DNA of 48,008 bases from Pirellulaceae bacterium (GTDB lineage Bacteria; Planctomycetota; Planctomycetia; Pirellulales; Pirellulaceae). Below, in pieces: positions 18,543 to 27,169 of this stretch. The notes under the pieces are model-generated. The model was not told the DNA's origin, ran no database searches, and worked only from the letters and a program-made list of their open reading frames with translations. The translations under genes were made by a program, and so were the position numbers. Location of the stretch: positions 1 to 48,008 of the forward strand of contig JAQWSU010000048.1 of NCBI GenBank assembly GCA_029243025.1, read 5' to 3'. Numbering within the stretch: the stretch's first letter is position 1; every line of letters starts with the position of its first letter.

Positions 18543-19193
18543 TTAGGAGACGTTAGCGGGGCTTGTTGTGAAAGTTCCTGTCTCCAGGAAACGGTGAACG
18601 CATTCCGCCGTGTCTCGTCGCCATGGGAGGACACCGTGATGACCGGGTAGCACAATATGCTCCCGTTGGCACTGCAAATGAGTGCTGTCACGTGGGACGA
18701 CCAGGTCTTCTGCTGCGGCGATAACGCCGATTTCCAGACCGGTGGGTTCGTTGAGCCGATTCACAAAACTATCGCTCACGTCCGAAAGCTCTCTTAAGGG
18801 AGGGCAAAACCAGCCGAGTGGACGAGACAGGGCTCGTGCCACGTGCGAACCATGGTTGGGGGGGCCCAGCATAACAATTCGAGAGAGTTTATCGGGAGTG
18901 CCGTCAAGCAAGGCGCAGCGGGCGATGATACTTCCCATGCTATGAGTCACCAAATGAATGCTCTCGACGCGTGGATCTCGATCAAGCTCAATCAGGTCGC
19001 GACGCAGGGCAGTGGCATGCAATTGAATTGAGCTTCTGAGACTCGCGTAACCCCAATTGCGAGCAAGATAGCCCCGATGATTGAGGTAAGTTGTCAGCCG
19101 TGACATGACAAGCCGAGGTGCGGCCAAACCATGGAGTAGGAAAATACTTTCGTTGTTCGATGGTCCTAAACCACTGTCGTGAGTAAGCTTCAT
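18543..19193 (-). CDS. Alpha/beta-hydrolase, small lipase-like
   Basis: The 216-residue protein is an alpha/beta hydrolase. FLLHGLAAP near residue 20 forms the oxyanion-hole HG, THSMGSIIAR gives the nucleophile elbow with Ser85, AAAEDLVVP supplies the likely Asp163, and PGHHGVLP the His (185 or 186). The GPPNHGSHVA segment after the elbow is typical of bacterial triacylglycerol lipases and PGAP1-like acyl hydrolases. There is no signal peptide, so it is probably cytoplasmic. Substrate is unknown. An upstream gene on the same strand ends with a strong terminator at 19321-19358, so this gene probably has its own promoter. Confidence 0.85.
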   Translation of the reverse strand: MKLTHDSGLGPSNNESIFLLHGLAAPRLVMSRLTTYLNHRGYLARNWGYASLRSSIQLHATALRRDLIELDRDPRVESIHLVTHSMGSIIARCALLDGTPDKLSRIVMLGPPNHGSHVARALSRPLGWFCPPLRELSDVSDSFVNRLNEPTGLEIGVIAAAEDLVVPRDSTHLQCQREHIVLPGHHGVLPWRRDTAECVHRFLETGTFTTSPANVS

Positions 19194-19320
19194 GATTGAG
19201 ATTTTCGGTGCGTTGGTGAAGACACGTGCCAGCAGTCTATCGTCTTGTTGTCTATCCTATTGTATCGCCTGGACTGGCATCATGACCTTAGATTGCTTGG
19301 TTGATAACTGGATAAATAGA

Positions 19321-19358
19321 AAAAGCTGGTAGCCCCGACAGGAAGACTACCAGCTTTT
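19321..19358 (-). terminator. Rho-independent terminator after the FAS1 gene
   Basis: A perfect 12-bp stem (AAAAGCTGGTAG / CTACCAGCTTTT) with a 14-base loop lies 26 bp after the FAS1 stop. Read on the minus strand it runs into TTTTTCTATTT. Confidence 0.9.
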
Positions 19359-19383
19359 CGTTAACGATTCGGATGGTGACAGC

Positions 19384-20547
19384 TTACTTCACGTCGTTGT
19401 AAGCCATATCCAGAGCGTGGCGTAATGTCCATGCCTGGGTGTGGACACAGGAGGTTGATTCGGCCTTAGCCATTGCCATCTTCATAACTCGCATCGTATG
19501 GGGGCTCATCTCAGCTCCCTCCATCTCCATCAGGCGATTCATGGTCGCCATGTAAATAGCCGCACATTGCCCGGGCTTTTGGGCGTTGTAGAGCGGGGCT
19601 CCGGTATTGATCGCTTCGACGATCACGTCTCGAGGATTGCCGTGAGCGGCTTGATCCCCGCTCGGGGGCAGAATGACGCTGTCGATGACGTGGATTACAC
19701 CATTGCTGGCGTCGATGTCGGTTGCAATTAACTTCGCATCGTTAACCTTTGCTTCGCCGTCCACCAGTCGAATTTTTACTTTGGGACCTAGCAGAGTCTT
19801 GGCCGCTCCCGCGGACAGTGCTTCGGGGGAATAGACGCGACCGGGCACGACGTGGTACTTCAGAATGTCAGCAAGTTTGCCGAGGTTCTTCTTCTCCAGC
19901 AGGCTCGCGACGGTTCCCTCGGGGAGTTTCGCAAATGCTTCGTCTGTTGGGGCGAACACGGTAAAGGGACCGTCTCCAGCCAGGGCACCTGCAAGGCCAG
20001 CGGCTTTCGCTGCGGCAAGCAATGTTTTGAATGACCCGGCTTTGGATGCTGTGGTCGGAATGTCATCGGATGCGGGTAGGATCACTTGGTCGATCACGTG
20101 GATGATGCCGTTGGAACATTCGATGTCTGTGGCGACGACTTTCGCCTTGTCGACTGTAACTGCTCCGTCCTTTGCCGCGATGTCGACTCGCTGACCGTTC
20201 AGTGTTTTGGCACCGTTGAGCTTCACAACTTTCGCAGCAGGAACTTTGCCGGGAATGACGTGGTAAGTCAAAATCGCGACGAGCTGATCTTTGTTTTCTG
20301 GTTTGAGTAAAGTTTCCACCGTACCGGCGGGTAGCTTGCTGAATGCTTCGTCTGTTGGAGCGAGTACGGTGACGGGACCATCGGCCTTCAAAGCATCGAC
20401 GAGACCAGCGGCCTGAACTGCAGCGACTAGCGTTTTGAAATTACCGGCAGAAACCGCCGTGTCGACGATGTCTTTGGACTCTGCTTTCAACGTGGCGGTG
20501 AGCAATAGGCTCGCAGTCATTCCCCAAAAAATTGTTTTACGAAGCAT
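19384..20547 (-). CDS. Secreted protein with two fasciclin (FAS1) domains and a Cys-containing C-terminal tail
   Basis: The 387-residue protein has a signal peptide ([22 protein letters not shown]) and two FAS1 domains, about 25-155 and 160-292. Each has the paired family motifs: [14 protein letters not shown]...YHVIPGKV...[13 protein letters not shown] in the first and [14 protein letters not shown]...YHVVPGRV...[13 protein letters not shown] in the second. FAS1 domains usually act in adhesion or matrix contact. The last 95 residues are different: Met-rich, with Cys in PGQCAAIY and TSCVHTQAW that could form a disulfide; I do not recognise this part. GAGGAG stands about 9 nt before the ATG. 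It is followed by a clear terminator and lies 203 bp downstream of the sigma factor gene on the same strand. Confidence 0.9.
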   Translation of the reverse strand: MLRKTIFWGMTASLLLTATLKAESKDIVDTAVSAGNFKTLVAAVQAAGLVDALKADGPVTVLAPTDEAFSKLPAGTVETLLKPENKDQLVAILTYHVIPGKVPAAKVVKLNGAKTLNGQRVDIAAKDGAVTVDKAKVVATDIECSNGIIHVIDQVILPASDDIPTTASKAGSFKTLLAAAKAAGLAGALAGDGPFTVFAPTDEAFAKLPEGTVASLLEKKNLGKLADILKYHVVPGRVYSPEALSAGAAKTLLGPKVKIRLVDGEAKVNDAKLIATDIDASNGVIHVIDSVILPPSGDQAAHGNPRDVIVEAINTGAPLYNAQKPGQCAAIYMATMNRLMEMEGAEMSPHTMRVMKMAMAKAESTSCVHTQAWTLRHALDMAYNDVK

Positions 20548-20751
20548 TCTTCTGTCTCCTCGATTCCGTATTAATCTAAAAATCCCAGTTGGGTGTCTTT
20601 TTCGCGAGCTTGACGGAAGCTACTCGCAGATCAAGACAAAGCATTCAAGCGTTCGCAGCGTGACGACCAGACGTTGGTCGCAGCAATCTATCTCGTTTCA
20701 GACGCTCGCCGCCGCACTTTTCGCAGTGGTGAGCGTGACTCGGCCCGGTCG

Positions 20752-21690
20752 TTAGGCAATTGGTTCTAGTCGGATCGCGTGAGCAACGTCTCTCAGCTTG
20801 TTGAGTGCCCGCTGTTCTAGTTGGCGAACTCGCTCCTTTGAAACTCCGAGCATTTCTCCCAACCGCTGAAACGTCGGCTTCTCTCCAATGTCCTCGAATC
20901 CGTATCTTGCTTGCACGATGAATTGTTCCCTCTCGTCGAGGGTGGAAAGCATCTTGTTCACGGAGCGGTCGATCTGGTTCCAAATGCGCTCCGGTTGAAC
21001 AGGCACGTTATCAGTGTTCATTTCTCGGTGAAGGACCTCTGCCGTCCCTGTCGAGAATCGGGTGCGATCGCGATGCTGTCGTTGGACAAGGCGAAAGACC
21101 TCTCTTCGAACTGCACGGGTCGCATAGGTGCTAAATCGGAAGCCGCGATCACAGTCGAACTTTTCCACTGCTTTGATCAAACAGCTGATGCCTTCGGAAA
21201 GAAGGTCGTCGAAAGGATTTCGCTCGTCCGCGAATTGCTTCACGATCGAGATTACCAGTCGTACATTCGCGTGAATGATGTGATTTCTTACTCGATTCGC
21301 TGCGTCCAGCAAATCTTCCAGCTCTTTAATTTTCCTGCGGTTGAGCCGCTGAGAGTTGAGCGTCGAACGAATGACGTTCGCTCGATACTTCAGATAGTTC
21401 ATGCGTTGGAAGGAGTCCTTCTCCTCCTGCGGAGAGAGGAGAGCGGCAGAGCAAAGTCGCTCCAGGTGGGCCGGCATTCGAACTCGAATTCCAGTGGGTA
21501 GCGGGTCGGTGGAACTTACCTGATGTGCCTGACGGATGGCTTCGGCCCAAGCCTTGTCGGCGTCCAATTCTCGAAATGCGAGGCTCGGTATAAAAGCGAT
21601 CTCCTGTTTCAGGTGCTGCTCCGTCATTGCTTTAATTTGTTGGCGACTTCGTGAATCGGCCTTGGTGGCAGTGATTTGAGCGGCGATCAT
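20752..21690 (-). CDS. Atypical sigma-70-family sigma factor lacking a recognisable region 3
   Basis: The 312-residue protein has an N-terminal part with a region 1.2-like LLSPQEEKDSFQRM (about 84-97). Region 2 (about 138-202) contains NVRLVISIVKQF and NPFDDLLSEGISCLIKAVEKF. Region 4 (about 245-305) contains LDEREQFIVQARYG and the helix-turn-helix LGVSKERVRQLEQRALNKLR. Only about 42 residues separate regions 2 and 4, so region 3 is short or absent. The region 2.3 sequence is STYATRAVRREVFR, without the WWIRQ tryptophans used by housekeeping factors to melt DNA. I prefer ATG 21690, preceded by AAGGACC at 5 nt; a TTG 45 bp upstream is possible. It is divergent from a CarH-like regulator. It is longer than an ECF factor; probably an alternative sigma factor. 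Confidence 0.88.
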   Translation of the reverse strand: MIAAQITATKADSRSRQQIKAMTEQHLKQEIAFIPSLAFRELDADKAWAEAIRQAHQVSSTDPLPTGIRVRMPAHLERLCSAALLSPQEEKDSFQRMNYLKYRANVIRSTLNSQRLNRRKIKELEDLLDAANRVRNHIIHANVRLVISIVKQFADERNPFDDLLSEGISCLIKAVEKFDCDRGFRFSTYATRAVRREVFRLVQRQHRDRTRFSTGTAEVLHREMNTDNVPVQPERIWNQIDRSVNKMLSTLDEREQFIVQARYGFEDIGEKPTFQRLGEMLGVSKERVRQLEQRALNKLRDVAHAIRLEPIA

Positions 21691-21771
21691 GATCAGGTCC
21701 TTCGTTAAAACGTTCAATTCGTTCACTTTGGACAAACCGCCGGATCACGGTGACTTTAACTGAATTTGTTG

Positions 21772-21789
21772 AGGAAAACTCATTTTCCT
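21772..21789. promoter_or_regulatory. Palindrome in the sigma/CarH-like divergent region, candidate operator
   Basis: AGGAAAA (21772-21778) and TTTTCCT (21783-21789) form a perfect dyad around CTCA. It lies about 80 bp upstream of the sigma factor ATG and in the AT-rich centre of the shared promoter region. Operator function is inference. Confidence 0.4.
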
Positions 21790-21832
21790 TAGTGTTGATG
21801 ACTCTAAGTCGTTTAAAATTAGTTATTTGCGA

Positions 21833-21860
21833 TTGATTGTATCGTTGGGTGCGGTAGAAT
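21833..21860 (+). promoter_or_regulatory. Candidate promoter for the CarH-like gene
   Basis: TTGATT (21833-21838) and TAGAAT (21855-21860) are separated by 16 bp, a reasonable sigma-70 pattern. Transcription would start near 21867, about 50 nt before the ATG. Confidence 0.45.
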
Positions 21861-21917
21861 ATGCACGCTGGTTAGCGGTTTTCGTCTGATTCCTTGAAAC
21901 GTTCAGAACGGTCAATC

Positions 21918-22781
21918 ATGTCTCATTGGTTATCCCCCAAGCAGGTTGCGAGTTCGATTGGTGTCAGCGAATCTTCGCTGAAACGGTGGTGTGACCGTGG
22001 TGTTTTGCCATCTTCTCGTACGGCTGGTGGTCATCGGAGGCTGCCGCTGGCGGGTGTGATTCGATATTTGCGTGACCAAAAACTTGATCCAAATCGCCCG
22101 GAAATCCTGGGGTTGCCTGAGCGTTCGGCTTTTGCGTTCGCGAGTCCGGCGGAAGCGGTCGATGCGCTCGTCCGCAGGTTGCTGAGTGGCGATTTCGAGG
22201 CAAGTCGGTCAATCATGATTAATCTCTTCATGAAGGGTGTTTTGATTGCTTCCATCGGGGACGAGTTGATTTCACCTGCAATGAGCATGATTGGTTCGCA
22301 CTGGGAAGCGGGGGATGGGGAGATTTATCAGGAGCGTCGGGCGGTGGACGTGGTGACTCGAGTTTTGCATGAGTTTTCTCGATTACTGACCGATTCCGAT
22401 CCGACGGGACCTCGGGCAATTGGCGGCACTGTGGAAGGCGATCAGTATCAAATTGCGACGTTATTAGTCGAACTGACGCTGCGAGAGCAAGGATGGAACG
22501 CTTCTTCACTCGGTTCCAATCTTCCCTTCGAAACGCTTGCTCGAGCCGCAAGCGATTTCAATCCGAGGCTTTTTTGGTTGAGTGTATCGAAGGTGCAGGA
22601 TCGCAAGGCATTCACTCAATGCTTGAATCAATTTCAGGCGCAGCTGCCAGAATCAACGGCACTCGTCTTGGGCGGAAACGCTCTTGATCCGGAGCTTCGC
22701 AAGCGAAGCTCTTTTTCCGCCTGTTGTGATAATTTGCGGCAGTTGACTCGCTATGTGGCGACGCTTGGCCAGCGTCAGTGA
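21918..22781 (+). CDS. MerR/CarH-like regulator with degenerate cobalamin-binding site
   Basis: The 287-residue protein joins a MerR-type DNA-binding domain (LSPKQVASSIGVSESSLKRW...GGHRRLP, residues 5-43) to a four-helix plus Rossmann B12-binding module like that of CarH/LitR photoreceptors. The cobalamin contacts look lost. The W-x9-E-H motif of CarH reads W129-x9-E139-R140, and the DxHxxG lower-ligand motif reads D175-Q-Y-Q-I-A, with Tyr177 replacing His. The fold-level sequence remains (REQGWNASSLGSNLPFETLARAA, PRLFWLSVS). I chose ATG 21918 over the upstream TTG at 21894 because the HTH begins right after it. It is divergent from the atypical sigma factor gene and probably regulates it, as CarH/LitR genes often neighbour sigma factor genes. 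The ligand, if any, is unknown. Confidence 0.85.
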   Translation: MSHWLSPKQVASSIGVSESSLKRWCDRGVLPSSRTAGGHRRLPLAGVIRYLRDQKLDPNRPEILGLPERSAFAFASPAEAVDALVRRLLSGDFEASRSIMINLFMKGVLIASIGDELISPAMSMIGSHWEAGDGEIYQERRAVDVVTRVLHEFSRLLTDSDPTGPRAIGGTVEGDQYQIATLLVELTLREQGWNASSLGSNLPFETLARAASDFNPRLFWLSVSKVQDRKAFTQCLNQFQAQLPESTALVLGGNALDPELRKRSSFSACCDNLRQLTRYVATLGQRQ

Positions 22782-22829
22782 CCGAAGCGGACGCTTAACA
22801 CGATCTTTTTTGATTCCGAAGTGACCCAT

Positions 22830-23555
22830 TCAGTCGAGCTCAAATTCGGCGATCAGCGGCAAGTGATCAGAGGCGTGTCGAGCAATTTCAGCACGTGATC
22901 GATAGCAATTGTGGCATTGCAGCTTGCCACGGAAAAAGAGTTGATCGAGTGGTCGGACGGGGCGAATTGCTGGAAAGGTATTGACGGGTTGGCAAGCAGG
23001 TCTGAGTCCTGCTGGTTCGAGGACCCGTCGTCCGAGCGATCCCCATAAATCATTCATGTCCCCCCCAACAATCGTCGCGGTGGATTGGTGAGTGTGTTGA
23101 AACATACGATCTGAGGTGATACGTTTTAGCTGGATGGCTCGCTCATAGCCAGCCAAGCCGAGATGGAAGTTCACCAGGAGCAGCGTTCGGCGGTGATGTT
23201 CTGTTCGTAGGTGGCAGTGAGTTGCCAGCGCGCGTCTTCGTTTTTTGAGTGGTACGGTAAGCTCGATATGGTGCGTGTCTGCCAGCGGAAATCGGCTCAG
23301 GATCGCGTTGCCATAGCGACCCAAGCGAAGTCTCACGTTGGGCTGGTAGATTCGGTGATTGAGTTCGAGAGCGTCACCAAACCATTCCACTTGATTGTGG
23401 CCGCGTGAGCGGGGAACTCCATCGTCAACTTCTTGCATGAACACAATATCGGGTTGATAGTGTGCCAAAGTCTCCACGATCCGCTCGGGACGGTATCGAC
23501 GATCGATTCCCCCGATGCCTTTGTGGATGTTGTAGGTGACGATTCGGAAACGCAT
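22830..23555 (-). CDS. Endonuclease/exonuclease/phosphatase (EEP) family hydrolase
   Basis: The 241-residue protein has the EEP metal-phosphoesterase motifs in order: VTYNIHKGIGG (Asn9), FMQEVDDG (Glu42, metal ligand), YGNAILSRFPL, LVNFHLGLAGYER (His), VGGDMNDLWG (Asp, Asn) and ASDHLPLIAEF (Asp-His pair). Members cleave phosphodiesters in DNA, RNA or lipids. The GNAILSRFP and FHLGL forms are those of small bacterial EEP hydrolases whose genes often neighbour cardiolipin synthases, but no such gene is seen here. There is no signal peptide. It converges with the CarH-like gene with 48 bp between stops. Confidence 0.88.
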   Translation of the reverse strand: MRFRIVTYNIHKGIGGIDRRYRPERIVETLAHYQPDIVFMQEVDDGVPRSRGHNQVEWFGDALELNHRIYQPNVRLRLGRYGNAILSRFPLADTHHIELTVPLKKRRRALATHCHLRTEHHRRTLLLVNFHLGLAGYERAIQLKRITSDRMFQHTHQSTATIVGGDMNDLWGSLGRRVLEPAGLRPACQPVNTFPAIRPVRPLDQLFFRGKLQCHNCYRSRAEIARHASDHLPLIAEFELD

Positions 23556-23828
23556 ACTTCAAGATTATCGGGGTTTTGGTGTTCAGTTTGATATCATACG
23601 CGAAATGGTGGGGGCGGTCACTCTGGTCATCAGCATGCTTCCGCTACCAGCGAACGTTCAGAATGCGAGGGAAAGTCGAAAGAATCAGCGCTCACTTGGC
23701 CTGATTAAAGGCTCATTACCATAGGAATCAAGGCTCTTGCATCAGAGGGGCCGAGCTGTCGGGCTGAGGATTCTTGTCTCGCGATGGCAAGCCTCAATCA
23801 AATTGTTTAACGCCGGATAAGGGGACGA

Positions 23829-26800
23829 ATGATGGTTCGCGGGATGTTCTTTTTAGTAGGTGTTTTTGGTGTTGTTGCGTCGCTTTCTGCTGCAGAAATT
23901 AAAGACACGGGTTGGTTTCGACCTGCGAATGCGTCGTCGGCGATTTATCGTGGTCAAATAGACCTTCCTGGGCCGGGTATCTGGCAGGTGCGTTCAGTTT
24001 CGGACCCGAAGCAGTTACAGGTTTACGCGATTCCATCGGACGAAGCCCGCCAGGTTCAAGTTGGAAAGCGGATGCAGCTCGTTGTCCGTGAGCGAATGAC
24101 GGCTAAGGGGCGTTGGAAGGTTGCTGCGGTTTATCGGCCAGCTCTCGACTTTGCGAGGCTCAACAACGGAATTGGGCCGAACACCGTGGATCAGCTCGAT
24201 GCAGAACAGTACCCGATCATTTCAAATCTCGACAAGTCGCCCTGGATTTCAGAACGCATGCCAGAGAAGCTCAGTCGCTTGGAAGGACCTTTTCTTTTTA
24301 TGATTCCGAAGGCTCGATTCAAGCTCAGCCGAGTTGAGGGCAGAGCGATCGACCCTGCCATTGGACAAGTCCCAGCTGAACGGAATCCGGAGCAAGTTCC
24401 GCCGGCAATTCGACCAGCACGACCTCGAGAGTGGGTCGATGTGAAGGATCGCGAGGTGTTGGCGTTTGAGCTTCGGCCTTACGTGGATGATGGTTTGCAT
24501 TGGGTCTGCTATACGGATGGTCAGTGTCGGCGCGAGAAGATTGATAAAGATCTTGTCAAACAGCACGGGATGAAAATTCGCCCCATCACGGCGGAGTCTG
24601 CGACAAGCGAAGGAGAAGGGGTCTTTTCTTACACATTGCTTGCCCTGCGACCGGTGGATCGTAAGGGGCCAGTAACGGTTGCGTTGTACAACCCGGTTCA
24701 GGGTAAAGAGCAACAAGTCAATTGGTCTTTTGCGAAATCAGCAAAGGATTCCGCTGTTGTTGATTCGTTGAATCAGGCTCGTCAACTCGCTTGGAGTCCC
24801 TACTTGGCATCCGGTCCCGCGCCAATTTTGAAAGCTTGGGCTTCCAATATCGACTTGGATCCGAGTGATGTGATGCCGCGTCAAAACAGGCGGGGCGGCA
24901 ATCGGACCAATATGTTTTCAGTCCTGGGCGGGCGGGCTGCTGTGGAGGAGACACTGCAGCTTCAAAATCTAAATGTCGTTCCCAAGAATCAAAAAGCGAC
25001 TGTGAAGTTGGCGTCGATCGAAGGGGTGAAAGTTAAAGCCCATCCGTTTGAAGAAATGCTCGCAGGAGCCGAGGGCGGTGATCTTCAGTTGGCACAAGTC
25101 GTTCCAGAAGATCGCTTTATGGTTTATGTTGCGAAGCCATCTGCGATTCTTCCCTTGCTTGATCATGGCGCAAGTTTTCTTGCCTCGACCGGTGCCTCCT
25201 TGACGCAAAATAAATTGCACTACAATCTCGCAGAGCGTTACTTCGATCGTCTGGGGATGAATCGCGAATGGCTAGAATCCGTGTTAGGCTCCGGCCTTAT
25301 CTCGGAAATGGTGGTCGTCGCTCCTGATCTGTTTTTTATTGATGGAACGGATTTAACCGTTGTGTCCCGACTGCAGCAGCCCGCCATCTTGAAGCGGTTA
25401 CTGAGCTTCATTGGCTTGGCTGATCTGGGGGAAACGGGTGTCTTGACTCGCGGGGGATCTAACGGACGCCCATCGTATTGGGCTTTGCGCGGTGATTTGT
25501 TGTTCGTCAGCTCGAATCGCAATGAACTAGCCGCCTCGCTTGATCTGTTGGAGCGAGATGGGCAGGGTAGCCTGGGGCGTAGTGCTGAGTTTCGATATAT
25601 GTTGACGCAATTGCCTGTTCGTGCGCAGACGCGTCTCTACACCTATTTTTCGGATCCTTTCGTGCGTCGACTGGTAGGGCCGGAAGTGAAACTGTCGCAG
25701 GCTCGACGTCTTCGTGCTCGAGCCGCGATGGAGCTAATTGCTTCGCAACGCATGTTTGCTCATCTGAATGGATTCAAGCTTGATTCCGTTGAAGATCTAA
25801 AGCGACTCGCTTATCTACCGAAGGATTTTTCGACGGATGACTATTCTTTTGATGAACAAGGACTTGTGCATTCGAAATCTTATGGTCCTTTGCCGGGAAT
25901 GAAAACGTTGCCAGAAGTTCCGATCGACGCAGTGACGCCGGCAGAAGCCGAAGCCTATCGTGAATACGTGGAAAACTATTCGCGGTTTTGGCGTCAGTTT
26001 TTTGATCCTATCGCGATCCGTCTTGACGACACAGCAGATGGTAGTTTGCAGTTGTCAACTTTTATTCTGCCGCTGATTGATAGTTCAATCTACAACGGGT
26101 TGCGGAGTGTTTTGATGACCTCTGAAATGGGACATCCGTTGACGATTCCGAAATTGGAGCCCAGGCCTGTGTTGCAGTTTTCGGCCAATATGCGAGATGA
26201 ATCGACTCAAGGAATTGTGCGTGAGTTTGCGGGTATGTTTCAGCGATTCGGTGGTGTTAGTTCTGCCTTACTCGATGATCTTGGTCCTACTGCTCATTTT
26301 GCTATCTTCGATGCAGATCCTGTCATCGCCTTGGGAAGTGGCGACATGATGGGGGCTTTCGGTGGCAACCTGCTTCGTGCTGGAGATGAGATGATTATGT
26401 TGCCTGTCGCGATGTCATTATTGACGCGGCCTTGCTCGATCTTGGTCGAAACCCAGAACGCCGAGCAAACGGCAAGGCATTTGCGGCAGGCCGCTCTTGT
26501 CGGAAGTGCCCTGTCGGAAGCGAACGACGGATTCTTTCGTGTAGCGTTCTACCAAATTGACGATCGCGATTCGTGGGTTTGGACAGTCGATATTGAGGGG
26601 GTTATCAAATTGAGATTCGGTATTGAGGTCACCGATCGTTATCTTGTGATTCGCAATATTCCCTGGTCGAGTAAAGATCGGATTGTTCAAGTCACCGATG
26701 CTGACTTGAATGGTGCGGCTCTGCAGTTATCACCTGCGGCTTGTCGCCTGCAACTTCCCGGACTGTTTGCGAGTGCCTCGGATCAGGAAAGACGATCCAC

Positions 26801-27107
26801 GCTGAGTGGGATGGGGCGATTGTATCCCATTGTTCTCAGTGGGTTGGCCGACGCCGATTCCGCGGCTGAATACCATCAGCAGGTCTTTGGGTTTCGGCCG
26901 ATCCATCCGGACAATGGTCGCTGGATCTGGAAGGATTTCAATCTGGGAAGCACGGTCTACGGAGACGTCCAGCGCCAGCGACAGCCGGGATTTGAACCGG
27001 GAAAGCCATTTGGATTGATGCAAAATATCGAAGTGATCGACTTGCAAATGCAGTTTGAAGATGCTGGACTGCGCAGTCGAATCACTTGGGAATTTAATCA
27101 GAACTGA
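23829..27107 (+). CDS. Large secreted protein of unknown function (1092 aa)
   Basis: I do not recognise a family. The protein starts with a signal peptide (MFFLVGVFGVVASLSAAE) after ATG 23829, which has AAGGGGACG upstream. No further membrane segment, lipobox or Cys cluster is obvious. The N-terminal third (to about 330) looks beta-rich. The middle (about 400-600) has alpha/beta segments such as YVAKPSAILPLLDHGASFL, SEMVVVAPDLFFIDGTDLTVV and GDLLFVSSNRNELAASLDLL, the style of proteins that test a per-item value and then reset it. The region around 640-740 is helical and charged, and the C-terminal part (about 820-1092) repeats alpha/beta segments. It stands alone between convergent neighbours, so context says nothing about role. 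An extracytoplasmic location is likely. Confidence 0.8.
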   Translation: MMVRGMFFLVGVFGVVASLSAAEIKDTGWFRPANASSAIYRGQIDLPGPGIWQVRSVSDPKQLQVYAIPSDEARQVQVGKRMQLVVRERMTAKGRWKVAAVYRPALDFARLNNGIGPNTVDQLDAEQYPIISNLDKSPWISERMPEKLSRLEGPFLFMIPKARFKLSRVEGRAIDPAIGQVPAERNPEQVPPAIRPARPREWVDVKDREVLAFELRPYVDDGLHWVCYTDGQCRREKIDKDLVKQHGMKIRPITAESATSEGEGVFSYTLLALRPVDRKGPVTVALYNPVQGKEQQVNWSFAKSAKDSAVVDSLNQARQLAWSPYLASGPAPILKAWASNIDLDPSDVMPRQNRRGGNRTNMFSVLGGRAAVEETLQLQNLNVVPKNQKATVKLASIEGVKVKAHPFEEMLAGAEGGDLQLAQVVPEDRFMVYVAKPSAILPLLDHGASFLASTGASLTQNKLHYNLAERYFDRLGMNREWLESVLGSGLISEMVVVAPDLFFIDGTDLTVVSRLQQPAILKRLLSFIGLADLGETGVLTRGGSNGRPSYWALRGDLLFVSSNRNELAASLDLLERDGQGSLGRSAEFRYMLTQLPVRAQTRLYTYFSDPFVRRLVGPEVKLSQARRLRARAAMELIASQRMFAHLNGFKLDSVEDLKRLAYLPKDFSTDDYSFDEQGLVHSKSYGPLPGMKTLPEVPIDAVTPAEAEAYREYVENYSRFWRQFFDPIAIRLDDTADGSLQLSTFILPLIDSSIYNGLRSVLMTSEMGHPLTIPKLEPRPVLQFSANMRDESTQGIVREFAGMFQRFGGVSSALLDDLGPTAHFAIFDADPVIALGSGDMMGAFGGNLLRAGDEMIMLPVAMSLLTRPCSILVETQNAEQTARHLRQAALVGSALSEANDGFFRVAFYQIDDRDSWVWTVDIEGVIKLRFGIEVTDRYLVIRNIPWSSKDRIVQVTDADLNGAALQLSPAACRLQLPGLFASASDQERRSTLSGMGRLYPIVLSGLADADSAAEYHQQVFGFRPIHPDNGRWIWKDFNLGSTVYGDVQRQRQPGFEPGKPFGLMQNIEVIDLQMQFEDAGLRSRITWEFNQN

Positions 27108-27169
27108 TCGCGACGAACGTGGGATGTTGCCGATCTGAGCGAATTATCCATCGTGGGTGGTATGACTTG

